Origin: Candidatus Hydrogenedentota bacterium
Lineage (GTDB): Bacteria; Hydrogenedentota; Hydrogenedentia; Hydrogenedentales; SLHB01
Direction of reading: 5' to 3'
DNA: 23,580 nucleotides
Assembly (NCBI GenBank): GCA_003557825.1
Contig: PWNM01000007.1
Coordinates: 1-23,580, forward strand
In this document: positions 8,371-16,854 of the stretch, in pieces
Layout of the letters: each line of letters begins with the position of its first letter
Numbering within the stretch: the first letter of the stretch is position 1
Translations under genes and position numbers: made by a program
The notes under the pieces: model-generated
What the model saw: the letters and a program-made list of their open reading frames with translations, nothing else
Told to the model about the DNA's origin: nothing
Databases searched by the model: none

Positions 8371-8817
8371 CGTCATGAAAAGCCGTGGGGATCCCCCTTC
8401 TCCTTGCCGTCCCCCGAAATGGGGGCGAGCAAAGAGCGTATGGGTGATTTCTCTGCTGCGCTGGTGAGAGCCAACTTCTGCTCCCCGCCGGAGACCGTCT
8501 TTCAGCTCCCTCCCCTCCGAATTTTGTCGCTTCTGAGGCTGGTGACGGCGTCCGTGAGCTTCATTTATTGTTCTTTTCTTCTTTTCCGAATGCTCATCAG
8601 CCTCCGCCCTTATCTCTGGATGTCGGGGACATGCGCCGCAAAGAGATGCCATTGCGTCGATCCAGGCTCGCTTGGGCGAATTGTGCGAACGGCTGAACCT
8701 AAACTCCTACCCCCCTGCGCTTACCCCTGTTATGTTCAAAATACTCCTTTTTTGACGACCCCACCCGTAGCTTTTTCGCTGGAAGACAGGGCCCCGGCAA
8801 GGCAGCATCCACACCAC
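8371..8817. other. Intergenic region upstream of the HTCS gene
   Basis: About 450 bp between the GH110 relic and the HTCS start. The HTCS frame is open back to 8404, but the translation upstream of 8818 is Cys/Pro-rich, lacks motifs and would bury the signal peptide, so I treat it as untranslated. It contains the GC hairpin at 8411-8425 and a pyrimidine-rich stretch near 8565-8590. No clear sigma-70 promoter was recognised. Confidence 0.4.
8411..8425. repeat. GC-rich hairpin after the GH110 relic
   Basis: CCCCC GAAAT GGGGG forms a perfect 5-bp GC stem with a 5-nt loop. It stands between the GH110 relic and the HTCS gene on the same strand. No T-tract follows, so it may be an RNA-stabilising or weak attenuating hairpin, or chance. 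Confidence 0.25.
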
Positions 8818-11800
8818 ATGAAAAATGCTCCCGTTTTCCTCATTCTTCTTGTCGCGCTCACCCCGCTCCGGGCGACGGATGGCCTAAATGCCCAGGCCTC
8901 CTTGAGCGAGGAATGGCGCTGGTCTGAACTGAGCTCCCTCAATCGTTACGACATTATTAGAGGGACAAACGGAAACAACGGAACCGTTTGGTTTGCCCAC
9001 TACAACGGCATTCTGTCCTACAACGGATTGGACATCATCGATTATCCGATTCCAGGGCTTTACCAACTGGACGTCAAAGACCTTTTTGCCACCTCCAACG
9101 GTCGCCTGATCCTTACCAACCACGGCTCATATCTGGTCTGGGAAGACGGTGACTATGAGATCTTCGAGTTGCCAAGCCAAGAGATCGGGATCCGCAACGG
9201 CATCATCGAAGGTGCGGATGGCCAGGTTTTGATAGCATCCAGTGATGGCATTTACGAACTCACTTCCGCCGGATTGATCGGCATTGAAGCTGCGGTGACC
9301 GACATCTCATCGATCACCTTGGATTCAGAAGGCCGATTGTGGATCGGCCAGAGGGGAGATAATCCTATCCGGGTCTTCGATCTCGACATCGTTGGAGAGA
9401 ACCGAATCGCGGTCCTGAGCCATGAGTTCCCAGGAGAGGGGACGGGCCGACTCGGCCCCTGGCTCTTCCTCGACTCCCATGGCATCGTCTATTCCGTAAC
9501 TTCCGGTAAAGACCTCCACATGCGCTATTTTGATGATTATGTCCCCAGGACAGCCTTCGAGGTTGAGCAGGATTACGCCTTCATTAGTCAATCCATGGAA
9601 ATCATCGAGTCGGCACAGGGTGACCTGTGGTTCTGCGTGAGTCGGAAATTGGCACGTTGGAACGGCACTGAACTTGAGGTTTACAACATCGAAGACTACC
9701 CCATCCCCTCATCCTTCCCCTACATGTTTGAGCTGGATGCGGGCCGGATAATCCTCGGCGGCTACAAATTGACCCCACAGATCCTCGATCTCTCGAAAGA
9801 ACGCTGGGCCACCTTTCCCGACCTGAATTTTCAGTGCGAGGATCAGCACGGAGCCCTTTGGTTCATCGCCACAAACCGCGATGTGGTGCGCTGGCACGGA
9901 GACACGGTGGACCGCTACAGCGCGGCGGACGGATTGATCGATACGCCCAACCGGATCATTGAAGGGTCTGACGGCTCCATCTGGGTATCCGGTGCGCATG
10001 AAAGCCAGGCAGCCGTGGCCATTTTGGAAAATGGTGCTTGGCAAGCACACTATTTTCCCGGAGCAGGACAGACGTTTAGCTATCTGGCTGCCATCGAAAC
10101 GAGCAACGGAGAGTTTGTCTTCGGCGGCGGAACCCCCCATTTCCTCCTGGGCGACGCTCCCGGGGGGGCTGTTGTCTTCCGCCGCCAAAACGGGCAATTC
10201 CGGGGTAAGCACTACCCTCCCCCCTCTTTCCGGGAAAGACCGGCCAACATCGTTGAGCGCGCGGGCGATGGCCTGCTCTTCAGCGTTGACACCGTCTTCA
10301 GTGTGAACGCGGAGGGAACCTTTACCGATCAAACCACAGGTCTCTTCGTGAACCCATGGATCGACCACATGATGGTGGATCAGAAAAACAATCTCTGGGT
10401 CGCCTGCCTCGGCGACGGCATCTATAAACATGACGGGCGGGAGTGGGTTTTCCATGGCGAGCACAATGGCCTCATGACGAAGAATCCCTTCTATCTGTTG
10501 GAAGACCGGAAGAGCGGCCGTATCCTCGCCCTCACCGATGAGGGCTTCTATCATTATGATGGAACAAGGTGGTCGCCTTGGGGAGCCAATATGAACAGGC
10601 GCTTTATGCGCGAGAATCACACCGTCTTCCAGACATCGGACGGAGCTATCTGGCTGAACTTCACCAGCCGCCGGTGGCTACTGGAACAAAGAGACTTCGG
10701 CGATCATAAATATGCATTCAAAACCATCCGCTTCATGCCGGATCAGGATCCGCCGCGGACGCGCGCCTTTATCTCCTCCAAGCGCTTTCCGGAAGGCAGC
10801 CAAGTCCATGTCGTCTTCGAAGCAGCCGACTCCTGGGACAAGACCCAAAAAGAAGATTTGGTCTTCTCATGGCGGATAAACAGGGGCGAATGGAGCCCTT
10901 TTTCCTCCCAGTCGAGCGTCACTCTCAATGACCTCGGCTCAGGGGATTTCCAACTCAGTGTGCGGGCGCGTGATTCGGTCGGCAATATCGACCCGACCCC
11001 GGCGACTGTCTCTTTTAGCGTGATTCCACCAGTTTGGAAAAGACCATGGTTTATCGCGTCCATGGTCGCCGCTATTCTCCTTATTGCATGGTTGATCCGC
11101 ACTCTTTACCGCACTCGCATCAAGGCCGCTCTCGCTTTGGATGAATTCAAATTGGACTTCTTCACCAATATCTCACACGAGCTGCGCAATCCCCTCGCCG
11201 CCATCATTTCCCCGGTGGAAATCGTGCTCGAATCCACAAAACAACCCGAAAACCGAAAATTCCTCGAAATGGTGCTCCGCAACGCCCGCAAAATGCAGAG
11301 CATGGTCAACCAGCTCCTGGACTTCCGGAAAATGGAAAAGAAGGTCTGGAACATCCGCCCGGAAAAGGGTGAAATCATCGGGTTTACCCGCGATACAGTC
11401 AACCAACACGAACCGCTTTGGCGCGCTAAAAAACAGGAGCTGACCATCACCGCCGGGACCGAGTCCCAACTTTGCAGCTTTGATACAGACGTACTCCATA
11501 TGATTGTTGATAATCTGGTCTCCAATGCGATAAAGTACTCCCATGAAGGGGCAAAAATCCATGTCAATATATCCACTGAAGAGGAGAACAACGATCAAAC
11601 CTATATGCTTGCGGTCGAGGATGATGGCATCGGTATACCCGCCCATGAACACGACAATATTTTGCAACCCTTCTACCGGGTAAAGGGCCACACCAAAGAA
11701 AACGGCACCGGTGTCGGCCTGGCAATCGTGAACCAACTTGTCCGTCTCTGGGGAGGACTTCTGAAGATCGAAAGCCCTCTGCGGTCTGACGGCCGCGGCA

Positions 11801-12651
11801 GTCGCTTCACCATAGAATTGCCCCTGGAGCCCGTTGAGGAGGTCATTAATGAGGAAGAATTTGATGATGAGCCATCTCTTGATGAGGATGGCAAAAGGCG
11901 ACACTCCCTGCTCTTCGTAGAGGACAACGAGGACATGCGCCACGTTCTTGTGCACGCCTTTTCATCGACTTACAACGTTCTCGAGGCACCCGATGGTGTG
12001 AGCGGGGTTGAAGCTGCCTTGAAGCATCACCCCGATCTCATCGTGTCCGATGTCATGATGCCCGGCATGGATGGGATGGAGCTATGCGAAAAGTTAAAGA
12101 CCGACCAGGAAACCTCACACATTCCCATCATTCTCCTCACGGCAAAAGGATCCAAAGAGCACCGTATCGAGGGAATCAAATCCGGCGCGGATGCCTATAT
12201 TGCCAAGCCTCTCGACATCAATCACCTGAGTGCCCGCGTCGAAAACCTCCTCGAATCCAGGCACGAGCTGAAAAAGAAGTTTGCCCAGCAACTTGTCGTG
12301 GAGGCCACGGAAATCACCGTCACGCCCACCGATGAATTGATCCTGCGCAAGGCCATCAAAGTCGTCGAAGACCACATGCAGGATGAATCCTTTGATGTGG
12401 TCCGCTTCGGCGAGATCATGGCCATGAGCCGATCCACCCTGAAGCGCAAGATCAAAGCCGTTACCGGCCTCAGCCCGCAGCCCTTTATTCAAAAGATCCG
12501 TCTCAAACGCGCCGCGCAACTTCTCGAAAAGAGCGACCTCTCCGTTTCCGAGATTGCCGCCATGGTCGGTTACTACGATCCGAGCTACTTCGGAAAGATC
12601 TTCAAAAAAGAGTTTGGCATGCCCCCCTCCTCCTTTGCCGGGCGCAATTAA
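8818..12651 (+). CDS. Hybrid two-component system (HTCS) regulator of the locus
   Basis: A single-chain sensor-regulator of about 1277 residues in the usual HTCS order. A signal peptide begins MKNAPVFLILLVALTPLRA. A periplasmic two-bladed-propeller-type sensor follows with Reg_prop-like repeats (LWIG near 171, LWFC near 268, LWFIA near 344, IWVSG near 385, LWVAC near 523, IWLNF near 607), then a Y_Y_Y domain (about 658-736) and one membrane helix (about 744-764). The histidine kinase has His787 in SHELRNPL, an N box around Asn899/Asn903, DDGIG at 935-939 and GTGVGLAI. The receiver has an acidic pocket at Asp1036, phospho-acceptor Asp1078 in VSDVMMPGMDG and Lys1130. An AraC-type DNA-binding domain (about 1187-1277) ends the protein. 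All catalytic residues are present. HTCS proteins bind an oligosaccharide breakdown product and activate polysaccharide genes. I chose the ATG at 8818 for the signal peptide. Confidence 0.93.
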   Translation: MKNAPVFLILLVALTPLRATDGLNAQASLSEEWRWSELSSLNRYDIIRGTNGNNGTVWFAHYNGILSYNGLDIIDYPIPGLYQLDVKDLFATSNGRLILTNHGSYLVWEDGDYEIFELPSQEIGIRNGIIEGADGQVLIASSDGIYELTSAGLIGIEAAVTDISSITLDSEGRLWIGQRGDNPIRVFDLDIVGENRIAVLSHEFPGEGTGRLGPWLFLDSHGIVYSVTSGKDLHMRYFDDYVPRTAFEVEQDYAFISQSMEIIESAQGDLWFCVSRKLARWNGTELEVYNIEDYPIPSSFPYMFELDAGRIILGGYKLTPQILDLSKERWATFPDLNFQCEDQHGALWFIATNRDVVRWHGDTVDRYSAADGLIDTPNRIIEGSDGSIWVSGAHESQAAVAILENGAWQAHYFPGAGQTFSYLAAIETSNGEFVFGGGTPHFLLGDAPGGAVVFRRQNGQFRGKHYPPPSFRERPANIVERAGDGLLFSVDTVFSVNAEGTFTDQTTGLFVNPWIDHMMVDQKNNLWVACLGDGIYKHDGREWVFHGEHNGLMTKNPFYLLEDRKSGRILALTDEGFYHYDGTRWSPWGANMNRRFMRENHTVFQTSDGAIWLNFTSRRWLLEQRDFGDHKYAFKTIRFMPDQDPPRTRAFISSKRFPEGSQVHVVFEAADSWDKTQKEDLVFSWRINRGEWSPFSSQSSVTLNDLGSGDFQLSVRARDSVGNIDPTPATVSFSVIPPVWKRPWFIASMVAAILLIAWLIRTLYRTRIKAALALDEFKLDFFTNISHELRNPLAAIISPVEIVLESTKQPENRKFLEMVLRNARKMQSMVNQLLDFRKMEKKVWNIRPEKGEIIGFTRDTVNQHEPLWRAKKQELTITAGTESQLCSFDTDVLHMIVDNLVSNAIKYSHEGAKIHVNISTEEENNDQTYMLAVEDDGIGIPAHEHDNILQPFYRVKGHTKENGTGVGLAIVNQLVRLWGGLLKIESPLRSDGRGSRFTIELPLEPVEEVINEEEFDDEPSLDEDGKRRHSLLFVEDNEDMRHVLVHAFSSTYNVLEAPDGVSGVEAALKHHPDLIVSDVMMPGMDGMELCEKLKTDQETSHIPIILLTAKGSKEHRIEGIKSGADAYIAKPLDINHLSARVENLLESRHELKKKFAQQLVVEATEITVTPTDELILRKAIKVVEDHMQDESFDVVRFGEIMAMSRSTLKRKIKAVTGLSPQPFIQKIRLKRAAQLLEKSDLSVSEIAAMVGYYDPSYFGKIFKKEFGMPPSSFAGRN

Positions 12652-12734
12652 AAACATAAAAGACCAGAATTCCCAGAGAACCAAGCACTTCGTTGCATTT
12701 GATGCCCACCTGGATTGTGGCATCATTCAATCGG

Positions 12735-13155
12735 TCCGGGCTCATAGTCCGAGGGATTCACCCAGAAGGTCTGCTCCAAACTGGCTTCACCGGCAATGTG
12801 ACACTGATGAAAATCGAGGGCGGCCTTAATGCGAAACGGATACGTATCAAAGATATCGGAACTTCATCGATATTGGATATCCGTTTGCCGCTAACCTGCA
12901 CGCCGAAACCATAGTCCGTAGGGCCGATGAGGCTTGTGGGCACCATACCAAGAGGCCCACGGCTGACCGTCCTCATTGTCATTCAAAAACTGTTCAAAGT
13001 TTCGGGCGTAGTCCGTGCTGGGTATGGTCTGCGTAGGGGGAAGCGGTGTGCATATTAATTTCCCCGTCCACGAGCAGCCGTCGTTCCGTATGCGCTCATG
13101 TGCGGATACGAGGTATCGTCCATGATGCCAAAGAGGATGTTCGGTTCGATATATT
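12735..13155 (-). pseudogene. Decayed tandem copy of the exported sulfatase
   Basis: Read on the minus strand, this stretch holds fragments of sulfatase 2 in the correct order. The first (about 13155-13080) is PNILFGIMDDTSYPHMSAYG. Next come NMHTASPYAD, NFEQFLNDNEDGQPWASWYG and HKPHRPYG (about 13052-12900), IDEVP (about 12870), and last GEAS and EQTFWVNPSDYE (about 12795-12740). Large parts, including the CAPSR motif, are missing, and frame changes separate the pieces. At nucleotide level 13081-13143 matches 14590-14652 with only three differences, so the duplication or a later conversion is fairly recent. It starts only a few bases beyond the stop of intact sulfatase 2, consistent with tandem duplication followed by deletion. 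It cannot make an active sulfatase. Confidence 0.85.
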
Positions 13156-13159
13156 CGGC

Positions 13160-14728
13160 CTAATCGAGCGGTTCTTCTTCATAATCAGAGGGGTTCACCC
13201 AACCGGTCTGCTCGGGTGTGGCCTCACCGGCCATAAAGCGCTCGTAGAAATCGAAGGCTTGTTCGCGCCAGAAGGGATAGCTGTCAAAAATATCGCCATC
13301 AGGTCCGACCACCCGCGGATCGTTTGTCCGCTTGAGGTCCGTAAAGAGCTTTTCTTTCAACGCCTCCTTAATCTCCTGGTACTCGGGCTTGTAAGCAAGA
13401 TTGACGATACAATGGGGATCGACCGCTATATGATAGAGCTGCTCCCGCGGATTTTTGCCGAAGTTCAACTCCCAAAACTGCTTGTCGACGCCGTCCCTGC
13501 GAAGATTGAGGATATAGGTTTTGGTCGGTGACCCGTCGGTGTTCAAGTATCCGGTCTCGGGATTGCCCGCCGGCCAGAGATGCGGCTTGAAGTTGTGCAT
13601 GTAGAGGAAGCCGTCCTCGATGATGGAGCGGATCGGATAGCCTTGATTGTTCGGGCGACCGATATCGTGCCGCTCCTGTCCGAGAAGAATGTAGCCCCAA
13701 TCCTGCTTGCGCAGACTATCCTCGAAGATTTCGCGCATGTCCTTGCCGGAGCTTGGCTCCATGCCGGCCTTCTCCATGTCCAGCCCGGCGGCGGCCATAA
13801 AGGTCGGCGCGAAGTCGACAAAGGAGATGAAACCCTCTTCAACCCGACCGGGGTTCTTGATGCCGTCCCGCCACATGATGGCCAGCGGCATGTGGTTCGA
13901 GACCTCATACTGCATCCCTTTGGCGCGGGGGAAAGGCATACCGTTATCCGATGTGAAGACGACAATCGTGTTGTCCAATTCGCCGCGTTCCTCGAGCAGT
14001 TCCAGCATCCGGCCGAGGTGCCGGTCGGCATGCTCGATCTCGAAAGCATAATCGAGCATGTCGGTGCGGATGGTTTCATTGTCCGGCCAATAAGGGGGAA
14101 CTTCATCGATATCAGACGGATCCTTGCCTCCAACGCGTATACCGGCACCGAAATCGTAGGGCCGGTGCGGCTCCCTGGAACCATACCAGAAGGCCCACGG
14201 CTTCCCGTCCTCATTGTCATCCAAAAACTGTTCGAAGTTTCTGGAGTAGTCGCTGCCGGCTATGAAACGCGCCGGTGGAGGAGCCGTGTGCATGTTGTAT
14301 TCCTGGCCGACGAGCGGCCGGTCCGGATTGCCCTCAACCCTGCCCGGGCCCCATGGCTTTCCCGTAAACCCGGAAACGTAGCCGTTCTCCGCCAAAGCCT
14401 CCATCCAGGTTTTATAGCGAGTCTCCGGCCAAACCGCGGCATGCACGCCGATCTGCTCCAGCTCCCAGGTCTGGCGGCCGGTGAGAACCGTAGCCCGCGA
14501 CGGGGCGCACTTGGCGTTCGGCGTGTAACAATTCTCGAAGAGGATGCCCTCCTCGGCAAGACGATCAAACGCCGGCGTGTTTACCCAAGTCGTTCCGTAT
14601 GCGCTCATGTGCGGATACGAGGTGTCGTCCATGATCCCAAAGAGGATGTTGGGCCGTTGATCCGGTTCCGCCGCTTGGGCTGCGGCAAACACACAGGGTA
14701 TCGATAACAAAATAGACGGTATTTTCAT
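13160..14728 (-). CDS. Exported S1-family sulfatase with a CAPSR active site (sulfatase 2)
   Basis: A 522-residue type I sulfatase with a signal peptide (MKIPSILLSIPCVFAAAQAA), so it acts in the periplasm or outside the cell. DD at 34-35 binds the metal. The canonical maturation motif C74-A-P-S-R78 followed by ATVLTGR marks the formylglycine cysteine. Lys124 lies in GKPWGPG rather than the common GKWH. SDNGMPFPRAKG supplies the second metal-binding block. The combination GK(P)WGPG plus DNGMPFPRAKG reminds me of sulfoglucosamine-sulfohydrolase-like S1 members, but that placement is from memory and uncertain. It follows symporter 2 by 77 bp on the same strand, likely as one transcription unit. 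The open frame extends upstream to 15430 inside the symporter, but the ATG at 14728 with its signal peptide is the sensible start. A degenerate paralog follows it directly. Confidence 0.92.
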   Translation of the reverse strand: MKIPSILLSIPCVFAAAQAAEPDQRPNILFGIMDDTSYPHMSAYGTTWVNTPAFDRLAEEGILFENCYTPNAKCAPSRATVLTGRQTWELEQIGVHAAVWPETRYKTWMEALAENGYVSGFTGKPWGPGRVEGNPDRPLVGQEYNMHTAPPPARFIAGSDYSRNFEQFLDDNEDGKPWAFWYGSREPHRPYDFGAGIRVGGKDPSDIDEVPPYWPDNETIRTDMLDYAFEIEHADRHLGRMLELLEERGELDNTIVVFTSDNGMPFPRAKGMQYEVSNHMPLAIMWRDGIKNPGRVEEGFISFVDFAPTFMAAAGLDMEKAGMEPSSGKDMREIFEDSLRKQDWGYILLGQERHDIGRPNNQGYPIRSIIEDGFLYMHNFKPHLWPAGNPETGYLNTDGSPTKTYILNLRRDGVDKQFWELNFGKNPREQLYHIAVDPHCIVNLAYKPEYQEIKEALKEKLFTDLKRTNDPRVVGPDGDIFDSYPFWREQAFDFYERFMAGEATPEQTGWVNPSDYEEEPLD

Positions 14729-14805
14729 TGGTTTTTTCTTTCGTCGTTGATCAAAATGACGAAGGGCTTGCTGACGGTTCCGGTCGGTTAACCCATTTAG
14801 CTGTA

Positions 14806-16779
14806 TCACCAGAAGATGATGTAGAGCACAATGGTCAGGCCGATGACCCCGAAGCCGCAGATTTTGGCCCCTTTGGAGGGCGTGATGTCCATGGCGGCGT
14901 TGACGGGCAGGACGACGGGGGTGCGCAGGGGCTTCCAGAGGGTCATCGCGGTGCAGAAGAGCGCGACGATGATGAAGCAGAGGCCCATACGGTCGAGGAA
15001 GGACATGTTTGCGGAGAACCAGAGGCCGTTCGCCGCCATCCAGTCTCCCAGGCCCCACTTGAAGGTGCCGTAGAGCACGGCGTTGAGGACGATGCCCATC
15101 CAGCCGAGGAATCGCGGGGCCGTGGGGATGAGCAGCCCGAAGAAGAAGACAGTGAGGATTCCGGGGCTTATGAAGCCCTGAAACTCCTGGATAAAGGTGA
15201 AGATACCGCCGAAGCGCGGGCTCGCCAGGAAGGGAGCGATGATGGCGGCGATGATGACAAAGATGACAACAAAACTGCGCCCCGCCATGACGAGAGTGGG
15301 CTGGGAAGCCTCTTTGAAGACACGGTTGAAGATGTCCATCGTCGCGATGGTAGAGGCGGAGTTGAGCATGGCCGCAAGCGAGCTGACGACAGCGCCGAAG
15401 ATCGCCGCGAGGACAAACCAGGAGAGCCACGGCTTGTCTTTAACGAGCATGCGCAGGAGGACAGCAAAGGTCGCGTCGTAGTTATACCCGGTGAGCTGCG
15501 CGGAGCGGATTGTGCGGTCGGCGGCGCGCGCCTGCGCGGCGGTTTCATGGGCAAGGGCGGTGAGGATCTCCGGCTCGGCGGCGGGATGGATCTCGGGTGC
15601 GGGCAGGCCGGCGAGGGTGGCGTTGTGCGCGATGACGCGCCGGGTGAGCTCGGGCTCGAGTTCGGCGAAGTTGAAGGAAACGGTGAGGGCGCGTGTCCCG
15701 CCGGCTTCGAGCTGTTCGAGGTGGACGGCGTTGCGCGCCTGCGCGGCCTCGAGCAACTGGTCCGAGAACAGATTGAAGGCGAGTATCCCCGGAATGACGA
15801 CAACGAAGGGAATGAGGAGCTTGAGGAAGGCGGCCAGGACGATGCCTTTTTGCCCCTCCGCAACGGATTTGGCCGCGAGGGAACGCTGCATGATGTATTG
15901 GTTGAGGCCCCAGTAGAAGAAATTGGGGATCCAGAGCCCGAGGAGAAGAACCGTCCAGGGAATCTCGGGGTCATCGATGGGGCGGACCATGTTGAGTTTC
16001 CCGCCGGATGTGTTCGGTCCGGTGCGGGGTTCGCCGTCGTTGAGGAGCTTGAAACGCTCCCACGCTCCCGCCTGCTCAATGTCTTCGACCGTCGCCGAGG
16101 AGGTGGCGACACGCGTCTCGATGAGTTCCTCCGCAGGGGCCTGGGCCAAGGTGCTGAAGGCGAGAAACATGACAATGGCCCCGCTGACAATAAGTGAGGA
16201 GCCCCATATCAGGTCGGTCCATGCACAAGCCTTGAGTCCACCGATGAAGACATAGACGGCGGCGACAATGGCGATGAGCCAGCAGGCCGCGGTGAGGCTT
16301 CCCAGTATGGGGACGTCGGGGTAGTAGCCGGAGATCACCGTCGCGCCGGAGTAAATGACGGCGGCGGTGGGCACGCCCACGAGAATGACGAGGGTGGCCA
16401 CGGCCATGACGAAGCGGGAGAAGGGACCGTAGCGGTATTCGAGAAACTCCGGAATGGTGTAAATGCCTGCCTTGAGAAACTTGGGCAGAAAGACGAGAGC
16501 AACGACCACCAGCGTGACGGCCGCCATCCACTCGTAGGAGGCGATGGCCATGCCGAGCCAATCAGAGGCCTTGCCCGACATCCCGACGAACTGCTCGGTG
16601 GAGATGTTGGCGGCGATGAGGGAAAAACCGACGAGCCAGAAAGTAAGCCCGCGCCCTGCGAGAAAGTAGCCGGAGGCGGTCTTTTCGTCGCCCCCGACCC
16701 CGCGTTCGCTTTTCCAGATGCCAAGGGCAACAACGCCGATGACGGCCATTAAGAACAGGATAACCTCAAGGTAGTGCAT
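14806..16779 (-). CDS. SSS-family sodium:solute symporter with a long inserted loop (symporter 2)
   Basis: A 657-residue membrane protein of the solute:sodium symporter family. Family marks are SGYFLAGRGLTFW and ISTEQFVGMSGKASD in the first helices, IYTIPEFLEYRYGPF, FIGGLKACAWTDLIWG, FYWGLNQYIMQRSLAAKS, and the sodium-site stretch VVSSLAAMLNSASTIATMDIF. It is about 120 residues longer than symporter 1. One extra segment (about 212-272) follows the helix near 200. A larger, Ala/Glu/His-rich, hydrophilic one (about 340-432) lies between the helices ending PGILAFNLF and starting FAVLLRMLV. The gene starts at the ATG at 16779 and is followed by the exported sulfatase, suggesting import of a sugar released by it. 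An inverted repeat with A/T-rich direct repeats lies 25-75 bp upstream. Substrate unknown. Confidence 0.9.
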   Translation of the reverse strand: MHYLEVILFLMAVIGVVALGIWKSERGVGGDEKTASGYFLAGRGLTFWLVGFSLIAANISTEQFVGMSGKASDWLGMAIASYEWMAAVTLVVVALVFLPKFLKAGIYTIPEFLEYRYGPFSRFVMAVATLVILVGVPTAAVIYSGATVISGYYPDVPILGSLTAACWLIAIVAAVYVFIGGLKACAWTDLIWGSSLIVSGAIVMFLAFSTLAQAPAEELIETRVATSSATVEDIEQAGAWERFKLLNDGEPRTGPNTSGGKLNMVRPIDDPEIPWTVLLLGLWIPNFFYWGLNQYIMQRSLAAKSVAEGQKGIVLAAFLKLLIPFVVVIPGILAFNLFSDQLLEAAQARNAVHLEQLEAGGTRALTVSFNFAELEPELTRRVIAHNATLAGLPAPEIHPAAEPEILTALAHETAAQARAADRTIRSAQLTGYNYDATFAVLLRMLVKDKPWLSWFVLAAIFGAVVSSLAAMLNSASTIATMDIFNRVFKEASQPTLVMAGRSFVVIFVIIAAIIAPFLASPRFGGIFTFIQEFQGFISPGILTVFFFGLLIPTAPRFLGWMGIVLNAVLYGTFKWGLGDWMAANGLWFSANMSFLDRMGLCFIIVALFCTAMTLWKPLRTPVVLPVNAAMDITPSKGAKICGFGVIGLTIVLYIIFW

Positions 16780-16802
16780 ATACGTTTATTGTTAGGATGA
16801 GT

Positions 16803-16854
16803 AGCGTTTGAATGAAGTAAGATAAAATTTTTGCCACCAAAATTTTTAAACGCT
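16803..16854. promoter_or_regulatory. Inverted repeat with A/T-rich direct repeats upstream of symporter 2
   Basis: AGCGTTT at 16803-16809 is the exact reverse complement of AAACGCT at 16848-16854. Between them, AAAATTTTT occurs twice (16824-16832 and 16839-16847), separated by GCCACC. The block ends 24 bp before the symporter 2 start on the minus strand, where promoter and operator elements belong. The arms resemble half-sites of LacI-type operators (an A-A-G-C-G-T-T-T core), but no LacI-type gene is in the window; an HTCS site is also possible. Confidence 0.4.

Noticed and set aside
8404..8817. A 138-residue N-terminal extension of the HTCS
   Set aside because: The extension has no motif and would place the signal peptide inside the protein; the ATG at 8818 gives the standard HTCS architecture.
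12701..12724. A 6-bp inverted repeat (GATGCC and GGCATC) after the HTCS gene
   Set aside because: The loop is long, the stem short and no T-tract follows; too weak to call a terminator.
13580..14707. A 375-codon plus-strand frame opposite sulfatase 2
   Set aside because: Antisense shadow of a gene with canonical sulfatase motifs.
14729..15430. An N-terminal extension of sulfatase 2 into the symporter gene
   Set aside because: It is a shadow frame of symporter 2, His/Arg-rich, and the signal peptide starts at 14728.
14728..16197. A 489-codon plus-strand frame opposite symporter 2
   Set aside because: The translation is a highly charged Glu/Asp/Gly mixture typical of the antisense of hydrophobic membrane-protein codons. 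Symporter 2 is unambiguous on the other strand.
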